64,000 nt of DNA from Brevibacterium sp. RIT 803 (GTDB taxonomy: Bacteria; Actinomycetota; Actinomycetes; Actinomycetales; Brevibacteriaceae). Both the position numbers and the translations under genes were made by a program. The stretch spans positions 496,001 through 560,000 of the forward strand of contig NZ_JAFEMW010000002.1 in assembly GCF_016892625.1 (NCBI RefSeq), given 5' to 3'. The notes under the pieces are model-generated. The model did not search any database. It was not told the origin of the DNA and saw only the letters and a list, made by a program, of their open reading frames with translations. Of this stretch, positions 17,075 through 25,632 are shown one piece after another (position 1 is the first letter of the stretch; each line of letters begins with the position of its first letter).

Positions 17075-17869
17075 ATGGATACTTTCGTCAAGGAACGGGC
17101 CGGTGCCCCGCGGGGCTTCTTCGCCGCCGAGGCTGCCGGCCTGAAATGGCTGGCCGAACCTGACGTCGTTCCCGTGGTCGGTGTTGTCGATCAGGATAAG
17201 AACGGTCTGCGCCTGGACCGTCTCCAAGCGTCCGCACCAGATGCCCGCTCGGCGTTCAGCTTCGGTCGCCAGCTCGCGCTGCTGCACGACTCCGGTGCGC
17301 CAGGTTTCGGTTGGGCGCCAGCGGAACCCGCGTGGTTCGGCCCGCTCGACTCCCCTTTCGAAGTGGAGGTCGTCTCGTGTGCCACGTTCACCGAATTCTG
17401 GGTGGAGTGCCGACTGAATCCGATTGCCGCAGACATCAGCGCGAGTTTGTCGCAGGATCACCAGGCAACAATCACCTCGGCGATCGAAGCGATCTCCACT
17501 GGTGTCTTCGACGGAATATCCGGGACCGGGCAGGAGAAGCCTGCTCGAGCCCATGGCGATCTCTGGTCTGGGAACCTCATGTGGACGCCCGAGGGCTGCA
17601 CCCTCATCGATCCTGCCGCCCACGGTGGTCATCGGCTCGAGGACCTCGCATTGCTGGCGCTGTTCGGCACACCCCACCTTGAGGAGATCTTCGCCGGCTA
17701 CGAGGCGGTCCATCCGATGGCCGAGGGTTGGCGAGACGACCTTCCAGTGCACAACTTCTTCGCACTCCTTGCCCATGTGAAGCTGTTCGGGGCGGGATTC
17801 CTGGGACAGGCACTTGACGCAGCCCACATGGTCGTTGAGCGCAGCTCCGAGATCAGGACTGTGCAGTAG
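17075..17869 (+). CDS. Fructosamine kinase family protein
   Basis: 264 residues with the fructosamine/ketosamine-3-kinase fold (aminoglycoside-phosphotransferase-like). The catalytic loop is intact: HGDLWSGNLMWTPEGCTLIDPAAHGGHRLEDLALLALFG near residues 167-205. N-terminal FFAAEAAGLKWLAE corresponds to the nucleotide-binding lobe start. Family enzymes phosphorylate sugar-amine adducts so that they decompose, repairing glycated amines or proteins in the cytosol. Starts 55 nt after the permease. It could be a monocistronic housekeeping gene. Confidence 0.87.
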   Translation: MDTFVKERAGAPRGFFAAEAAGLKWLAEPDVVPVVGVVDQDKNGLRLDRLQASAPDARSAFSFGRQLALLHDSGAPGFGWAPAEPAWFGPLDSPFEVEVVSCATFTEFWVECRLNPIAADISASLSQDHQATITSAIEAISTGVFDGISGTGQEKPARAHGDLWSGNLMWTPEGCTLIDPAAHGGHRLEDLALLALFGTPHLEEIFAGYEAVHPMAEGWRDDLPVHNFFALLAHVKLFGAGFLGQALDAAHMVVERSSEIRTVQ

Positions 17870-17900
17870 TCGCGGATCTGCTCCGGTTCGTCGTCAGTCA

Positions 17901-18635
17901 TCAGCCCAAGAACGGATCAGTCTCCGGTAGCCAGATCCATCCTTCACGCAAGACGACATCACTCGCTTCGGGTGGTGGTGGAACGGCGAGATCTTGATGA
18001 ACGAGATAGGCCATGAGCGCCGCGAGCACCGCGTCGAAAGCATTGTCGTCACTCGCACAGATTTCCTGGTGACCGTTCCAATTGAGCGAGGGAAACACCC
18101 GTGTCAGTTGAGTGATGAGATCAACTCGCAGAGCCTTATTCTGCTTTCCTTTGTATCCGCGGCTCGGCAGTAACCAACACTTCAGTGTGGCCGCCGGATA
18201 CACCTCGCATATTCTTCCTGAGCCGTCTCGAGCAACATCGGTGCCTTGGACTCTCAACCGCGCTTCGACTCCAGCCCAACGAAGCGCGGGATAGGCGATC
18301 TTGTCGGCGGACACGCTCAGCGGCACGATTCCTGTGCGGTCACGCACCACCAGGTCAGTCGTCCTCATGGCCATTGCCCGCCGCCAGGATACGTCGGTAG
18401 ATATTGGAGGCAACATCTCGCCAGCAGCGTGCTCAACTACATGACGGACAAAGGAATCTGGCCATCCCAAGGGGACATCCAGACCAGTCTTCACGGATGC
18501 AAGGACGAGGTCGGCGAGCTGTTCATCATCTACGCCAACGTGAACGTTCTTCACGGCAAGCTCTCCGTCATCGCTGACTTCAGCGATACCTGTCCGTCTG
18601 GCCTCTGCAGCCAGATCAACTCCCCCGAAGATCAT
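17901..18635 (-). CDS. DUF429 domain protein
   Basis: 244 residues. Opening GGVDLAAEARRTGIA, the central ICEVYPAATLKCWL and the late DDNAFDAVLAALMAYLV match the DUF429 family, whose RNase-H-like fold is predicted from the conserved acidic positions GxDLA, E-x-YP and D-x-x-DA. Biochemical role unknown. Convergent with the fructosamine-kinase-like gene with only about 30 nt between them. Confidence 0.85.
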   Translation of the reverse strand: MIFGGVDLAAEARRTGIAEVSDDGELAVKNVHVGVDDEQLADLVLASVKTGLDVPLGWPDSFVRHVVEHAAGEMLPPISTDVSWRRAMAMRTTDLVVRDRTGIVPLSVSADKIAYPALRWAGVEARLRVQGTDVARDGSGRICEVYPAATLKCWLLPSRGYKGKQNKALRVDLITQLTRVFPSLNWNGHQEICASDDNAFDAVLAALMAYLVHQDLAVPPPPEASDVVLREGWIWLPETDPFLG

Positions 18636-18781
18636 GTAGTCAGCCTAGCAATCCACGCACCCTACTACCCTCAGTTGACGATGTGCCCGACGGCAGGGCC
18701 CCACTGCCTTAAGACGACAAGGAGGAGCGCTTTGACCCCAGAACTGAGTCGAACCGTTCCTCCTATCACAACGTCCCTCCG

Positions 18782-18844
18782 CGCATCTCCCTCAAGATCG
18801 CGATCGTCTCAGTCGTGTTCGCACACCTCGTCGGGTACAGCTGA
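18782..18844 (+). pseudogene. Relic of a second YfcC permease (last 20 codons)
   Basis: In one plus-strand frame, 18782-18844 reads RISLKIAIVSVVFAHLVGYS-stop. The intact YfcC ending at 17019 finishes QITIAIVAVVFAHLIGYS-stop. Fourteen of the last 16 residues before the stop match exactly or conservatively, and most DNA differences are at third positions, so this is a diverged paralogue tail, not a fresh copy. No start or upstream coding remains. It sits between the DUF429 gene and the oxidase gene, next to a short direct repeat (GTAGTCACACAG at about 18883 and 18901). Confidence 0.75.
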
Positions 18845-18904
18845 TCGTCAGAAGTTATGAACCTGAGTCGGCGTTTCCTGCCGTAGTCACACAGCCCGAC
18901 GTAG

Positions 18905-20050
18905 TCACACAGGGAGTTGGGCAACATGGTCGAAATCGAGAATGAACTGTGCCTCGGGGATTGACGGCTTGCGCCCCAGAATCGTGTCGGCTGCCAGTTC
19001 ACCGAAGAACGGTGAGTTCTTGAACCCTTTGCCTGAGAATCCCGCACACACGAACACATTCGACATAGTCGGATGAAAGTTCATATATTCTCGCCGGGAG
19101 TGAGTATAAGCTTCAAAATAGGCTTGCGCCCGCATCGGGTAGTCGTCCAAGTCCGGAAATAGGTCCTTGGCGACTGCTCTCACCGGTTCGAGATCGGCAT
19201 CAGTGATTCGCATCGGAGCTGTGTCTGGGGTGGCGACCGGCAAATGGTGTGGGAACCCGACACCCAACTTCATTGCGAGCCCATCCGCAGTCGGCAGGCC
19301 ATACGAATAGTTTGGATCAAGGCGCATAAATGGCAGCATTCCATCGATTCCCTTGCCAGCGGCGGGTAGGAACCATCCTGACAACAGCCGCCGAGTAGCA
19401 AGGAACTGTGCCATGTCGGGAAGCAATATTGAAGTCCAAGCTCCGGCGGCAACGATGACGCGATCGTAAAGCTCTGTCTCGTCGCCGGTCGAAATTGAGA
19501 CTCTGTCGCTCTCTTGCTGAATGTCGTCGACTCGGCACTCTCGCACGATTCGCGCTCCCCGTTTCGCTGCGGCGTCTGCCGCTGCTCTCACGGTACGTTC
19601 GGGATAGATCGTACCCGCAGCCTTATCCAGAATCGCAATCTCATCGTCATTCAGTGAATACTGCGGGAAGCGTTTCTGCGAATCGCTTCGAGTGAAGACC
19701 TCAGCTCCAGAGCCGAGACGGTCTGCTGCACCCAATGCGTTGGCAGTTGACGGCGACGATTCGGAGCCGATCATCAACGCGCCGTTAAGGTTGCGCAGTC
19801 GTGAGCCGGACTCCATCTCCAACTCATTCCAAATTTCGTCAGCTCTGCTGGTGACTGGAAGGTACTCAACATACTCGGGTTCCAGATGACGAAACAGTCG
19901 AGTCTCGCCACCGGCTGCGCCACGTGAGTGTCCTGGGCTATAGAGTTCGTAGCCAGTGACGTCTACATTCTTCTTGGCCAACTGCCAGAGGACCTGAGCT
20001 CCGATCGTGCCCGTTCCAACGACCGCAATTTTCTGACCGGTCAATTTCAT
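18905..20050 (-). CDS. FAD-dependent amine oxidase (N-methyltryptophan/sarcosine oxidase-like)
   Basis: 381 residues, the length of monomeric sarcosine or N-methyltryptophan oxidases. IAVVGTGTIGAQVLWQLAKKNVDVTGYELY at residues 7-36 binds FAD, SRGAAGGETRLFRHLEPEYVEY is the family signature after it, and FVCAGFSGKGFKNSPFFGELAAD near residue 345 closes the site. The Cys that carries covalent FAD in monomeric sarcosine oxidase is not seen where expected (FEAYTHSRREYMNFHP), so FAD may be non-covalent. Start at 20050 has AGGGGTG upstream. The POT gene ends 5 nt before it, indicating one operon. Confidence 0.83.
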   Translation of the reverse strand: MKLTGQKIAVVGTGTIGAQVLWQLAKKNVDVTGYELYSPGHSRGAAGGETRLFRHLEPEYVEYLPVTSRADEIWNELEMESGSRLRNLNGALMIGSESSPSTANALGAADRLGSGAEVFTRSDSQKRFPQYSLNDDEIAILDKAAGTIYPERTVRAAADAAAKRGARIVRECRVDDIQQESDRVSISTGDETELYDRVIVAAGAWTSILLPDMAQFLATRRLLSGWFLPAAGKGIDGMLPFMRLDPNYSYGLPTADGLAMKLGVGFPHHLPVATPDTAPMRITDADLEPVRAVAKDLFPDLDDYPMRAQAYFEAYTHSRREYMNFHPTMSNVFVCAGFSGKGFKNSPFFGELAADTILGRKPSIPEAQFILDFDHVAQLPV

Positions 20051-20055
20051 CACCC

Positions 20056-21516
20056 CTAAATCCCTGAATAGAGTCCGTGGTGGACAGGCTTGCGTACTCC
20101 GAATAGCACTAGCCCTGCGATGACAGCGCCGAGCGCGATGGTGAGGAAATATATGTCGTTCGAAACAACTGTGAAGTATTGCCCCAACAAACCTGAGATG
20201 GAAGAGCCCAGGGCCAGGGTGAGAAAGTTGATTGCCACCATTTGAGCGGTGAATGCCTTCGGCGCAATCTGGGTGGCCAGCGAAAGCCCAATCGGGCCGA
20301 CGAAGATCTCCGAACTGCCCATGACGAACATGAAGACAACGATGTATACGAACGGAATAGAGCTCCCGTGGAAGGCCATCGAGATCAACAGAATGTATGC
20401 GAATCCCAATCCGATTTGCACGAGTCCTATGGCAAACTTCGTTCCGGCTTTGGGCTGTCGTGGTCCCATCCGCTTCCAAATCGCTGCTGCCACAGGCAAC
20501 ATGGCCACCCCAGAAGCCGACGAGATCATGGTGATCCAGCCGACGGGGAAAGTCCAGCTTCCAACAGTCAGGTCAACTCGGTCATTGACCAGCAGCGAGA
20601 TAGCCGTGAATTTCGCGAAGAGAAGTCCGAAGTACAGGCTCGAGGCCAGAAACAACGGGATGTAGGACCTGATCCTTTGACGCTCGCAAGCGTTGACCTT
20701 GGTTGATCTCAGAATCGTGGTGAAGTATGCGGCCGCTGCAATCAGGCAAGCTATTGTGACAATCGTCGACAGCTTCTCTGCTTTGAGCAGGCCAAAGGCT
20801 GAAGCTGCGGTAACGACGATGACTGCGCCGAGGGCAATTACAGCGACTCTGCGTTTAGAGCTGGCAGGAAGTGGCCGAGTGACTTCGCTCGCTCGAGCAG
20901 GCAAGAACTTTGACGAATAGACATACTGGATCAGAGCGATGATCATGCCGACTGCAGCGAGTCCGAAACCGAAGTGGAATCCCCATTGATTCTGTGCGAA
21001 TCCGGTGGTCAATGGGCCGAGAACCGCCCCGGAGTTGATGGCCATATAGAAGTAGGAGAACCCTGCGTCCTTTTTTGCCGCAGGTTCGCCGTCAAGAATG
21101 AAGCCCACAATTGATGTGATGTTGGTCTTCAGAGCACCGGTCCCAAAAATGATCATGACGAGACCAATGCTCAGCCCTAGGAATCCAGGGGCGATGGCCA
21201 AGGTGATATGTCCAAGCGCAATGACGATGCCGCCGCCGAGAACCATTGAACGAGGGCTGACCAGCCGTTCACCCGTCCACGCTCCCAACAGTTGAGCAAG
21301 ATAGACAGCGCCACCGTAGGCGCCGGTGATACCGGCCGCCGCGGCCGCCGGAAGCGCTAGCCCTCCTTCCGACAGTTCATAGAGAAGGTAGAAGGCGAGA
21401 ATGCTCTGCAGACCATAGAATGAGAATCGTTCCCACAGTTCAGTAAACGCCATTCCACCGACACCACGAATCTCGTTCTTCCTATTTGGAACGCGATCGT
21501 CCAGGGTAGTTGCCAA
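20056..21516 (-). CDS. POT family proton-coupled peptide transporter
   Basis: 486 residues and about 14 helices. The ExxERFxxYG proton-coupling motif is present as ELWERFSFYGLQSILAFYLLY near residue 26, and GTGALKTNITSIVGFILDG near residue 125 is the second POT signature. Members import di- and tripeptides with protons at the plasma membrane. It sits between a cupin regulator and an amine oxidase, 5 nt before the latter, so it may import a modified peptide or amino acid that the oxidase attacks. Codon choice is less GC-rich than in the flanks. Confidence 0.9.
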   Translation of the reverse strand: MATTLDDRVPNRKNEIRGVGGMAFTELWERFSFYGLQSILAFYLLYELSEGGLALPAAAAAGITGAYGGAVYLAQLLGAWTGERLVSPRSMVLGGGIVIALGHITLAIAPGFLGLSIGLVMIIFGTGALKTNITSIVGFILDGEPAAKKDAGFSYFYMAINSGAVLGPLTTGFAQNQWGFHFGFGLAAVGMIIALIQYVYSSKFLPARASEVTRPLPASSKRRVAVIALGAVIVVTAASAFGLLKAEKLSTIVTIACLIAAAAYFTTILRSTKVNACERQRIRSYIPLFLASSLYFGLLFAKFTAISLLVNDRVDLTVGSWTFPVGWITMISSASGVAMLPVAAAIWKRMGPRQPKAGTKFAIGLVQIGLGFAYILLISMAFHGSSIPFVYIVVFMFVMGSSEIFVGPIGLSLATQIAPKAFTAQMVAINFLTLALGSSISGLLGQYFTVVSNDIYFLTIALGAVIAGLVLFGVRKPVHHGLYSGI

Positions 21517-21574
21517 GATTGCTCCTCTTTGAGTTCAGATTTCGTTAGAATGCAAGGTCGCACTCACGAGTTCA

Positions 21575-22144
21575 TCAGTATGTAGGTGGCGCCATCGTCC
21601 ACGTGACGGTGGCTGGAGAGGTGCCCGTACTTTCTGAAACTTTGTGAGGTTGACTGCTGTTGTATGTCATGGAGTCCAGCGGGCCGAGTCGATGCTCCTC
21701 GCCATCGACCTCAACTTCCACATTGCCGTCCAGAACGAGAAGGAGCTCTTCAGAGGCACCGTGAGTATAGGCCGCACTGCCAGTGTTTCCGCCCGGCTCG
21801 AAGACACCTAAAAGCACTTCTAAATGGTCGAAATGAGCGGGTGTGAGCTTGAACTTTGACGCACCTTGGCCAAACGTACGACTACCTGCGTCAGCGAAAC
21901 GTAAGACCGGGCGCGAGGTGTCTGAATTGGACTCGAAGAGGTCACCCACAGTGAGTTTCAGAACTCCACAGATCTTCTGCAATGTGCTGACGCTCCCAGA
22001 CGACCGCCCGCGTTCGAGCTGGGACAAATAGCCAGTGGTGATTCCTGCTGCCTTGGCAACCTGTTCGAGTGTTAGGTGGAGGGCCTTCCTACGGCGCCGA
22101 AGGCGGTCTCCGATCGATGCGTCAGGGTCTGAATCGTTACTCAC
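21575..22144 (-). CDS. XRE family regulator with C-terminal cupin domain
   Basis: 189 residues. Residues 10-68 form an XRE HTH (IGDRLRRRRKALHLTLEQVAKAAGITTGYLSQLERGRSSGSVSTLQKIC); residues 110-185 form a cupin ligand-sensing barrel (GGNTGSAAYTHGASEELLLVLDGNVEVEVDGEEHRLGPLDSMTYNSSQPHKV). Such regulators commonly control amine or amino-acid catabolism. GTG start at 22144, 7 nt after a TANNNT box, is probably leaderless. First gene of the operon with the POT transporter and the oxidase. Confidence 0.9.
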   Translation of the reverse strand: MSNDSDPDASIGDRLRRRRKALHLTLEQVAKAAGITTGYLSQLERGRSSGSVSTLQKICGVLKLTVGDLFESNSDTSRPVLRFADAGSRTFGQGASKFKLTPAHFDHLEVLLGVFEPGGNTGSAAYTHGASEELLLVLDGNVEVEVDGEEHRLGPLDSMTYNSSQPHKVSESTGTSPATVTWTMAPPTY

Positions 22145-22151
22145 CTCACAG

Positions 22152-22180
22152 ACAGTACAACCAATTCAAATTGAGTACAA
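22152..22180 (-). promoter_or_regulatory. Promoter of the XRE-cupin operon with palindrome in the spacer
   Basis: On the minus strand: TTGTAC (22180-22175), 17-nt spacer, TACTGT (22157-22152), then 7 nt to the GTG codon. The spacer holds the palindrome CAATT-TG-AATTG (22162-22173), placed where a repressor would block RNA polymerase; the cupin regulator itself is the obvious candidate. Confidence 0.65.
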
Positions 22181-22307
22181 TATTTTTAACTCTCAGTCTT
22201 ACTATTTGAGTTGTCGCCCCATGTCGTCTTGACAAATAATCACGAGAGCACGCCCGCGACGGCAGGAGCTGTGATGCCTCCAGCATCAGCATGACCAGCA
22301 GTTGACT

Positions 22308-22348
22308 GCCCGACACCCTGTTACCCAACAGGGACGGCACAGTCGGGC
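22308..22348 (-). terminator. Two-tier stem-loop after the P450 locus
   Basis: Outer arms GCCCGAC (22308-22314) and GTCGGGC (22342-22348) enclose inner arms CCCTGTT (22316-22322) and AACAGGG (22327-22333) with a 4-nt loop. It starts 2 nt after the stop of the 35-codon open frame at 22351-22458. No T tract follows. Likely transcription terminator of the P450 transcript. The rest of the gap to the regulator (22181-22307) shows no gene. Confidence 0.6.
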
Positions 22349-22350
22349 TT

Positions 22351-22458
22351 CTACGCCAATGGACGACCAGTTGCAACCGCAGCGAAGCCGTCGCGAGTCC
22401 ATTCGATAGAGTCGCCGGAGCCCTCGGATACTCCATCTGGGCTTCGGTGATGAGTCAT
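22351..22458 (-). CDS. Possible 35-residue protein downstream of the P450 fusion
   Basis: An ATG at 22458 opens a 35-codon frame ending TAG at 22351, 39 nt after the P450 stop codon and directly before a strong stem-loop. The product is hydrophilic, starts MTHHRSPDGVSEGSG and ends TRDGFAAVATGRPLA; no family is recognised. No good ribosome site is visible, so translation is doubtful. It may be a small partner, or the remnant of a longer gene. Confidence 0.35.
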   Translation of the reverse strand: MTHHRSPDGVSEGSGDSIEWTRDGFAAVATGRPLA

Positions 22459-22497
22459 TGGCCGTCAATCAGTGGTGATGCAACACAGCAGCCCGGC

Positions 22498-25400
22498 TCA
22501 GGCCCGCACGAGTTCCGTGGTCAGGTTCGTCAGGACTCCTTGAGCCCATTCGCTGGCGGCCTCCGCTGCGGGCACGGGTCCCCCGGCATCGTGGCGACCG
22601 TACTCGCCTACTCTGGTTGCGCCGCGCGCCTCGAGTGCTTCGGTGAGAAGCTCGCTTCCGCGCGAGTATGTCTTCGTGTAGCTTGCATCGCCCATCCCGA
22701 ACACAGCGAAGCGCACTTCTGCGAGATCGACGTCCAACCCTTTCAACTCGTCATAGAACCGTGTGGCCGAGCTCGGGACGTCACCGTCTCCATACGTCGA
22801 GCTCACAAGCAGGTAGAACCGCTTCGGGTCCAGGTCCCCTGGAGATACCGTTGCCAGGTCGGAGATCGCCAGATCTGACCTCTCCCCCAGGAACGTGCCG
22901 AGTTCCTCTGCGACGAGTTCTGCGTTGCCTGATTCCGTACCGAAGAGGATGGACACCGGCACGTCCGGTGCCAGGTCCTTCGCAGCACTCGCGGAGGCGA
23001 CCGTGAGCTGCTCGTCGAGACTGCCGTCGCGTGCAGCAGCCAGCAGTTCCGCACGAGTCCTGATCTTCGCGCGGCATCGACCGACACCAGCGCCGAGGCG
23101 CTCCTTGAGATCGATCCGGCGCCACCCATTGAAGTCGGTGGCGTTCTCATGCGGTTCGATGCCTGCCGCATTGGTCGAGATCGACCCGGCGGTCACCTCG
23201 GCGGCAATCGTCGCAGCCAAGGCACGAGCGTCGGTGCGCTGGTCGGGGATCGTGCCTCGGCCATTGCCCTTGAGCCAGCCGATGGCGAAGAGACCGTCGT
23301 TGATCTTCCCGTCGGTGGGGATGGGCGAGGCCGGGCAGATGCCCTGCTTCGCGACCGCCATCGGGTCGCGGACGAAGCCGATGGCGGTGATGACCGAGTC
23401 CACATCGAGGTGGACCGCCTCACCAGCATGGATGAAGTCGATTCCGGTGACAGCATCAGCCGAATCCGACGGCGAAGACTCGCCGACAGATGACCCGGTG
23501 ATCTGCTCCGGGGTGCTCGCGAACCACCAGTGCAGATCAATTTCCTTCGCCGAGGCATACCCCTGCTCCGAGTCACCACCCACCCGACTCTCCGAGTCGA
23601 GCAGATCACGCAAGGCATCGAGCTTGGCATCCTTGCCGACGGGAACCGCGTCGAGATCGACCCCGTGGAGCACATGGGTCAGCCCCGGCACGCGAGCGAG
23701 CTCGCGGATCATGACGGGGTCGAACTTCGCAGCACGCGGTTCGGAGCGGCCGATGACATCGATGCGAGCGATGTCGCTGCGCAGAGATCCGTGAATGAGG
23801 TCATCGATGTCGCTGCCCTCCAATGTCGCCGACTGACAGGTCAGCAAACGCAGGATGTCGACGGCGACATTGCCCTGGCCGACGACGGCCACCCGCGATC
23901 CGAGCACCATCGACTCGGCTTCGGAAGAATCCGTCTCCGCCGCGTCAGGGTGGCCGTTGAGCAGGCGGGTAATGGTGCCGGCTCGGTAGACGTGTTTGAG
24001 TTCGGTGCCGGGTATGCCGAGGGGACGGTCGTGGGTGAGACCGCTGGCGAGGACTACGGCGTCGTAGTTGGCTTTGAGCTCGTCCATGGTCACGTCGGTA
24101 CCGAGGTCGGTGTTGCCGATGAACGTCGCCCGGGGATCGGTGAAGAGGCGGTCGAACTGTGTGGACACGGATTTGGTGCCCTGGTGGTCGGCGGCGACAC
24201 CGTAGCGCAGCAGCCCGTAGGGCACAGGAAGTCGGTCGTAGACGTCAGCGGTGGATCCGGGCACCTGACGCAGGATCTCCTTCGCGCTGAAGCAGCCGGC
24301 CGGCCCGGCACCGATGACCGCAACCTTCGGTCCCTTCCCCTCGGCGGAAGCGGAATCCCCCGCCGAGGTGGCTCCCCCGCCGGCCGTCAGCCCGTAGTTG
24401 GGCCCGGCACTGGCTTGGGACCAAGTGACGGGGAGGTTGAGCATTCCGCGGAAGACCCAGCCGCCCACACGGGTTTCCTGGGCCTCGTCGATGGCGAGAC
24501 CGTCGAGGCTGTTGAAGAGGAGGGGCAGGGCCACCTCGGCGATCTCGGCTCGTGCCGCCCAGTTGCCCAGGCACACGTGGACACCCTTGCTGAAGGCCAG
24601 GTGTGGTTTGGCCTCGCGGTGGATGTCGAACTGATCAGCCCGGTCCCAGATGGTTTCGTCACGGTTGGCCGAGAGCACACAGATGCCCAGCTTCGCACCG
24701 GCGGGCAGGCGCGTGTCGGCAAGCACGGTGTCCTGGGTGGTCTGGCGGGAGTACATACCGATGGGGGCGATCCAGCGGATGGTCTCTTCGAACACGGTCG
24801 GCCACAGCGCGGGGTTGGCGATGGCGGCGCTGCGCTGCTCGGGGTGGTTGAACATGGCCAGGGCTGCCACGCCGAGGGCGTCGCGGGGTTCGTTGAGTCC
24901 ACCGCCGATGGTCATCTTGATGTTCGCGCGGATCTTCTCAATCGGCATGATGTCGCCTGGCATAGACAGCAATCCGGAGATGAGCGAGTCGTCGCGGTGG
25001 GTGAGGTGGTATTCGAGCATCTCGTCGAGGGCCGTGTCGACTTCGTTGAAGGACTTCTCGCCTTTGTCCCAGACGTCGGGGTCATCTGCGTAGTTGCCGG
25101 TGGCGTCGATGAGTGTCTGGGACCAGCGCTGGAGGTCGGATTGGTCGGCGTTGTAAAGGCCGAGCATGCGCCGCAGAGTCTCCGCGGCGTACGGCGCGGA
25201 GAAATCCCAGATCAGGTCGGCACCGGGGCCTTTGTCGATGAGTTCGGCCAGCAGGTCTTCGGCGACTTCGCGGTACATCGTGGTCCAGACACGCTTAACG
25301 TATCCGGGCTTGAGGACGGTCTGCCAGGCGCGGCGCTGTACGTAGTGTTCGGGGTCGTCTCGGCGGAGCATGGAGTGGCCCATGGCGCGGATCTGCAGGG

Positions 25401-25632
25401 AACCCTCTTCGTCGGCGGAGAAGATCTCCTGGTCGTGTTCGGTGGCGCTGACGGCCTCGTAGCTGGTGATGAGGAAGCGGTTGACCGCGGGCACCCAGTG
25501 GACACCGCCTTCGGCGCGGAGCCGTTCGTAGATCGGGAACGGATCCTCGTAGAGATCCGGAATCCTCACCCAGTCGGCTACCGGGGCCGAAGTGATCGCT
25601 TGGTCCGTGTTCGTGCGGAGCCCAGAAGTCAT
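22498..25632 (-). CDS. Self-sufficient cytochrome P450: P450 - FprA-type reductase - flavodoxin fusion
   Basis: 1044 residues in three modules. Residues 20-406: P450 with I-helix GGGLNEPRD (243-251), ExxR as EETIR (282-286) and heme-Cys loop FSKGVHVCLGNWAAR (Cys354). Residues 407-435: Gly/Ala/Ser linker. Residues 436-860: FprA/adrenodoxin-reductase-like module with FAD motif VAVIGAGPAGCFSAKE (441-446 core), RYGVAADHQGTK, NADP motif VVGQGNVAVD (585-590) and closing GWLKGNGRGTIPDQRTDA. Residues 890-1044: flavodoxin with FMN loops FGTESGNAELVAEEL, STYGDGDVPSSATRF and FAVFGMGDASYTKTYSRG. Electrons should pass NADPH, FAD, FMN, heme within one chain. The I-helix lacks the usual acid-Thr pair. Start 25632 is chosen for GAGGGAG 6 nt upstream; two more ATGs lie upstream in frame. 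Divergent from LysR at 25770. Substrate unknown. Confidence 0.92.
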   Translation of the reverse strand: MTSGLRTNTDQAITSAPVADWVRIPDLYEDPFPIYERLRAEGGVHWVPAVNRFLITSYEAVSATEHDQEIFSADEEGSLQIRAMGHSMLRRDDPEHYVQRRAWQTVLKPGYVKRVWTTMYREVAEDLLAELIDKGPGADLIWDFSAPYAAETLRRMLGLYNADQSDLQRWSQTLIDATGNYADDPDVWDKGEKSFNEVDTALDEMLEYHLTHRDDSLISGLLSMPGDIMPIEKIRANIKMTIGGGLNEPRDALGVAALAMFNHPEQRSAAIANPALWPTVFEETIRWIAPIGMYSRQTTQDTVLADTRLPAGAKLGICVLSANRDETIWDRADQFDIHREAKPHLAFSKGVHVCLGNWAARAEIAEVALPLLFNSLDGLAIDEAQETRVGGWVFRGMLNLPVTWSQASAGPNYGLTAGGGATSAGDSASAEGKGPKVAVIGAGPAGCFSAKEILRQVPGSTADVYDRLPVPYGLLRYGVAADHQGTKSVSTQFDRLFTDPRATFIGNTDLGTDVTMDELKANYDAVVLASGLTHDRPLGIPGTELKHVYRAGTITRLLNGHPDAAETDSSEAESMVLGSRVAVVGQGNVAVDILRLLTCQSATLEGSDIDDLIHGSLRSDIARIDVIGRSEPRAAKFDPVMIRELARVPGLTHVLHGVDLDAVPVGKDAKLDALRDLLDSESRVGGDSEQGYASAKEIDLHWWFASTPEQITGSSVGESSPSDSADAVTGIDFIHAGEAVHLDVDSVITAIGFVRDPMAVAKQGICPASPIPTDGKINDGLFAIGWLKGNGRGTIPDQRTDARALAATIAAEVTAGSISTNAAGIEPHENATDFNGWRRIDLKERLGAGVGRCRAKIRTRAELLAAARDGSLDEQLTVASASAAKDLAPDVPVSILFGTESGNAELVAEELGTFLGERSDLAISDLATVSPGDLDPKRFYLLVSSTYGDGDVPSSATRFYDELKGLDVDLAEVRFAVFGMGDASYTKTYSRGSELLTEALEARGATRVGEYGRHDAGGPVPAAEAASEWAQGVLTNLTTELVRA

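Noticed and set aside
22181-22450. Possible insertion-sequence remnant between the P450 and cupin-regulator genes
   Set aside because: I found no transposase motif and no terminal inverted repeats; only the stem-loop and a 35-codon frame can be pointed to.
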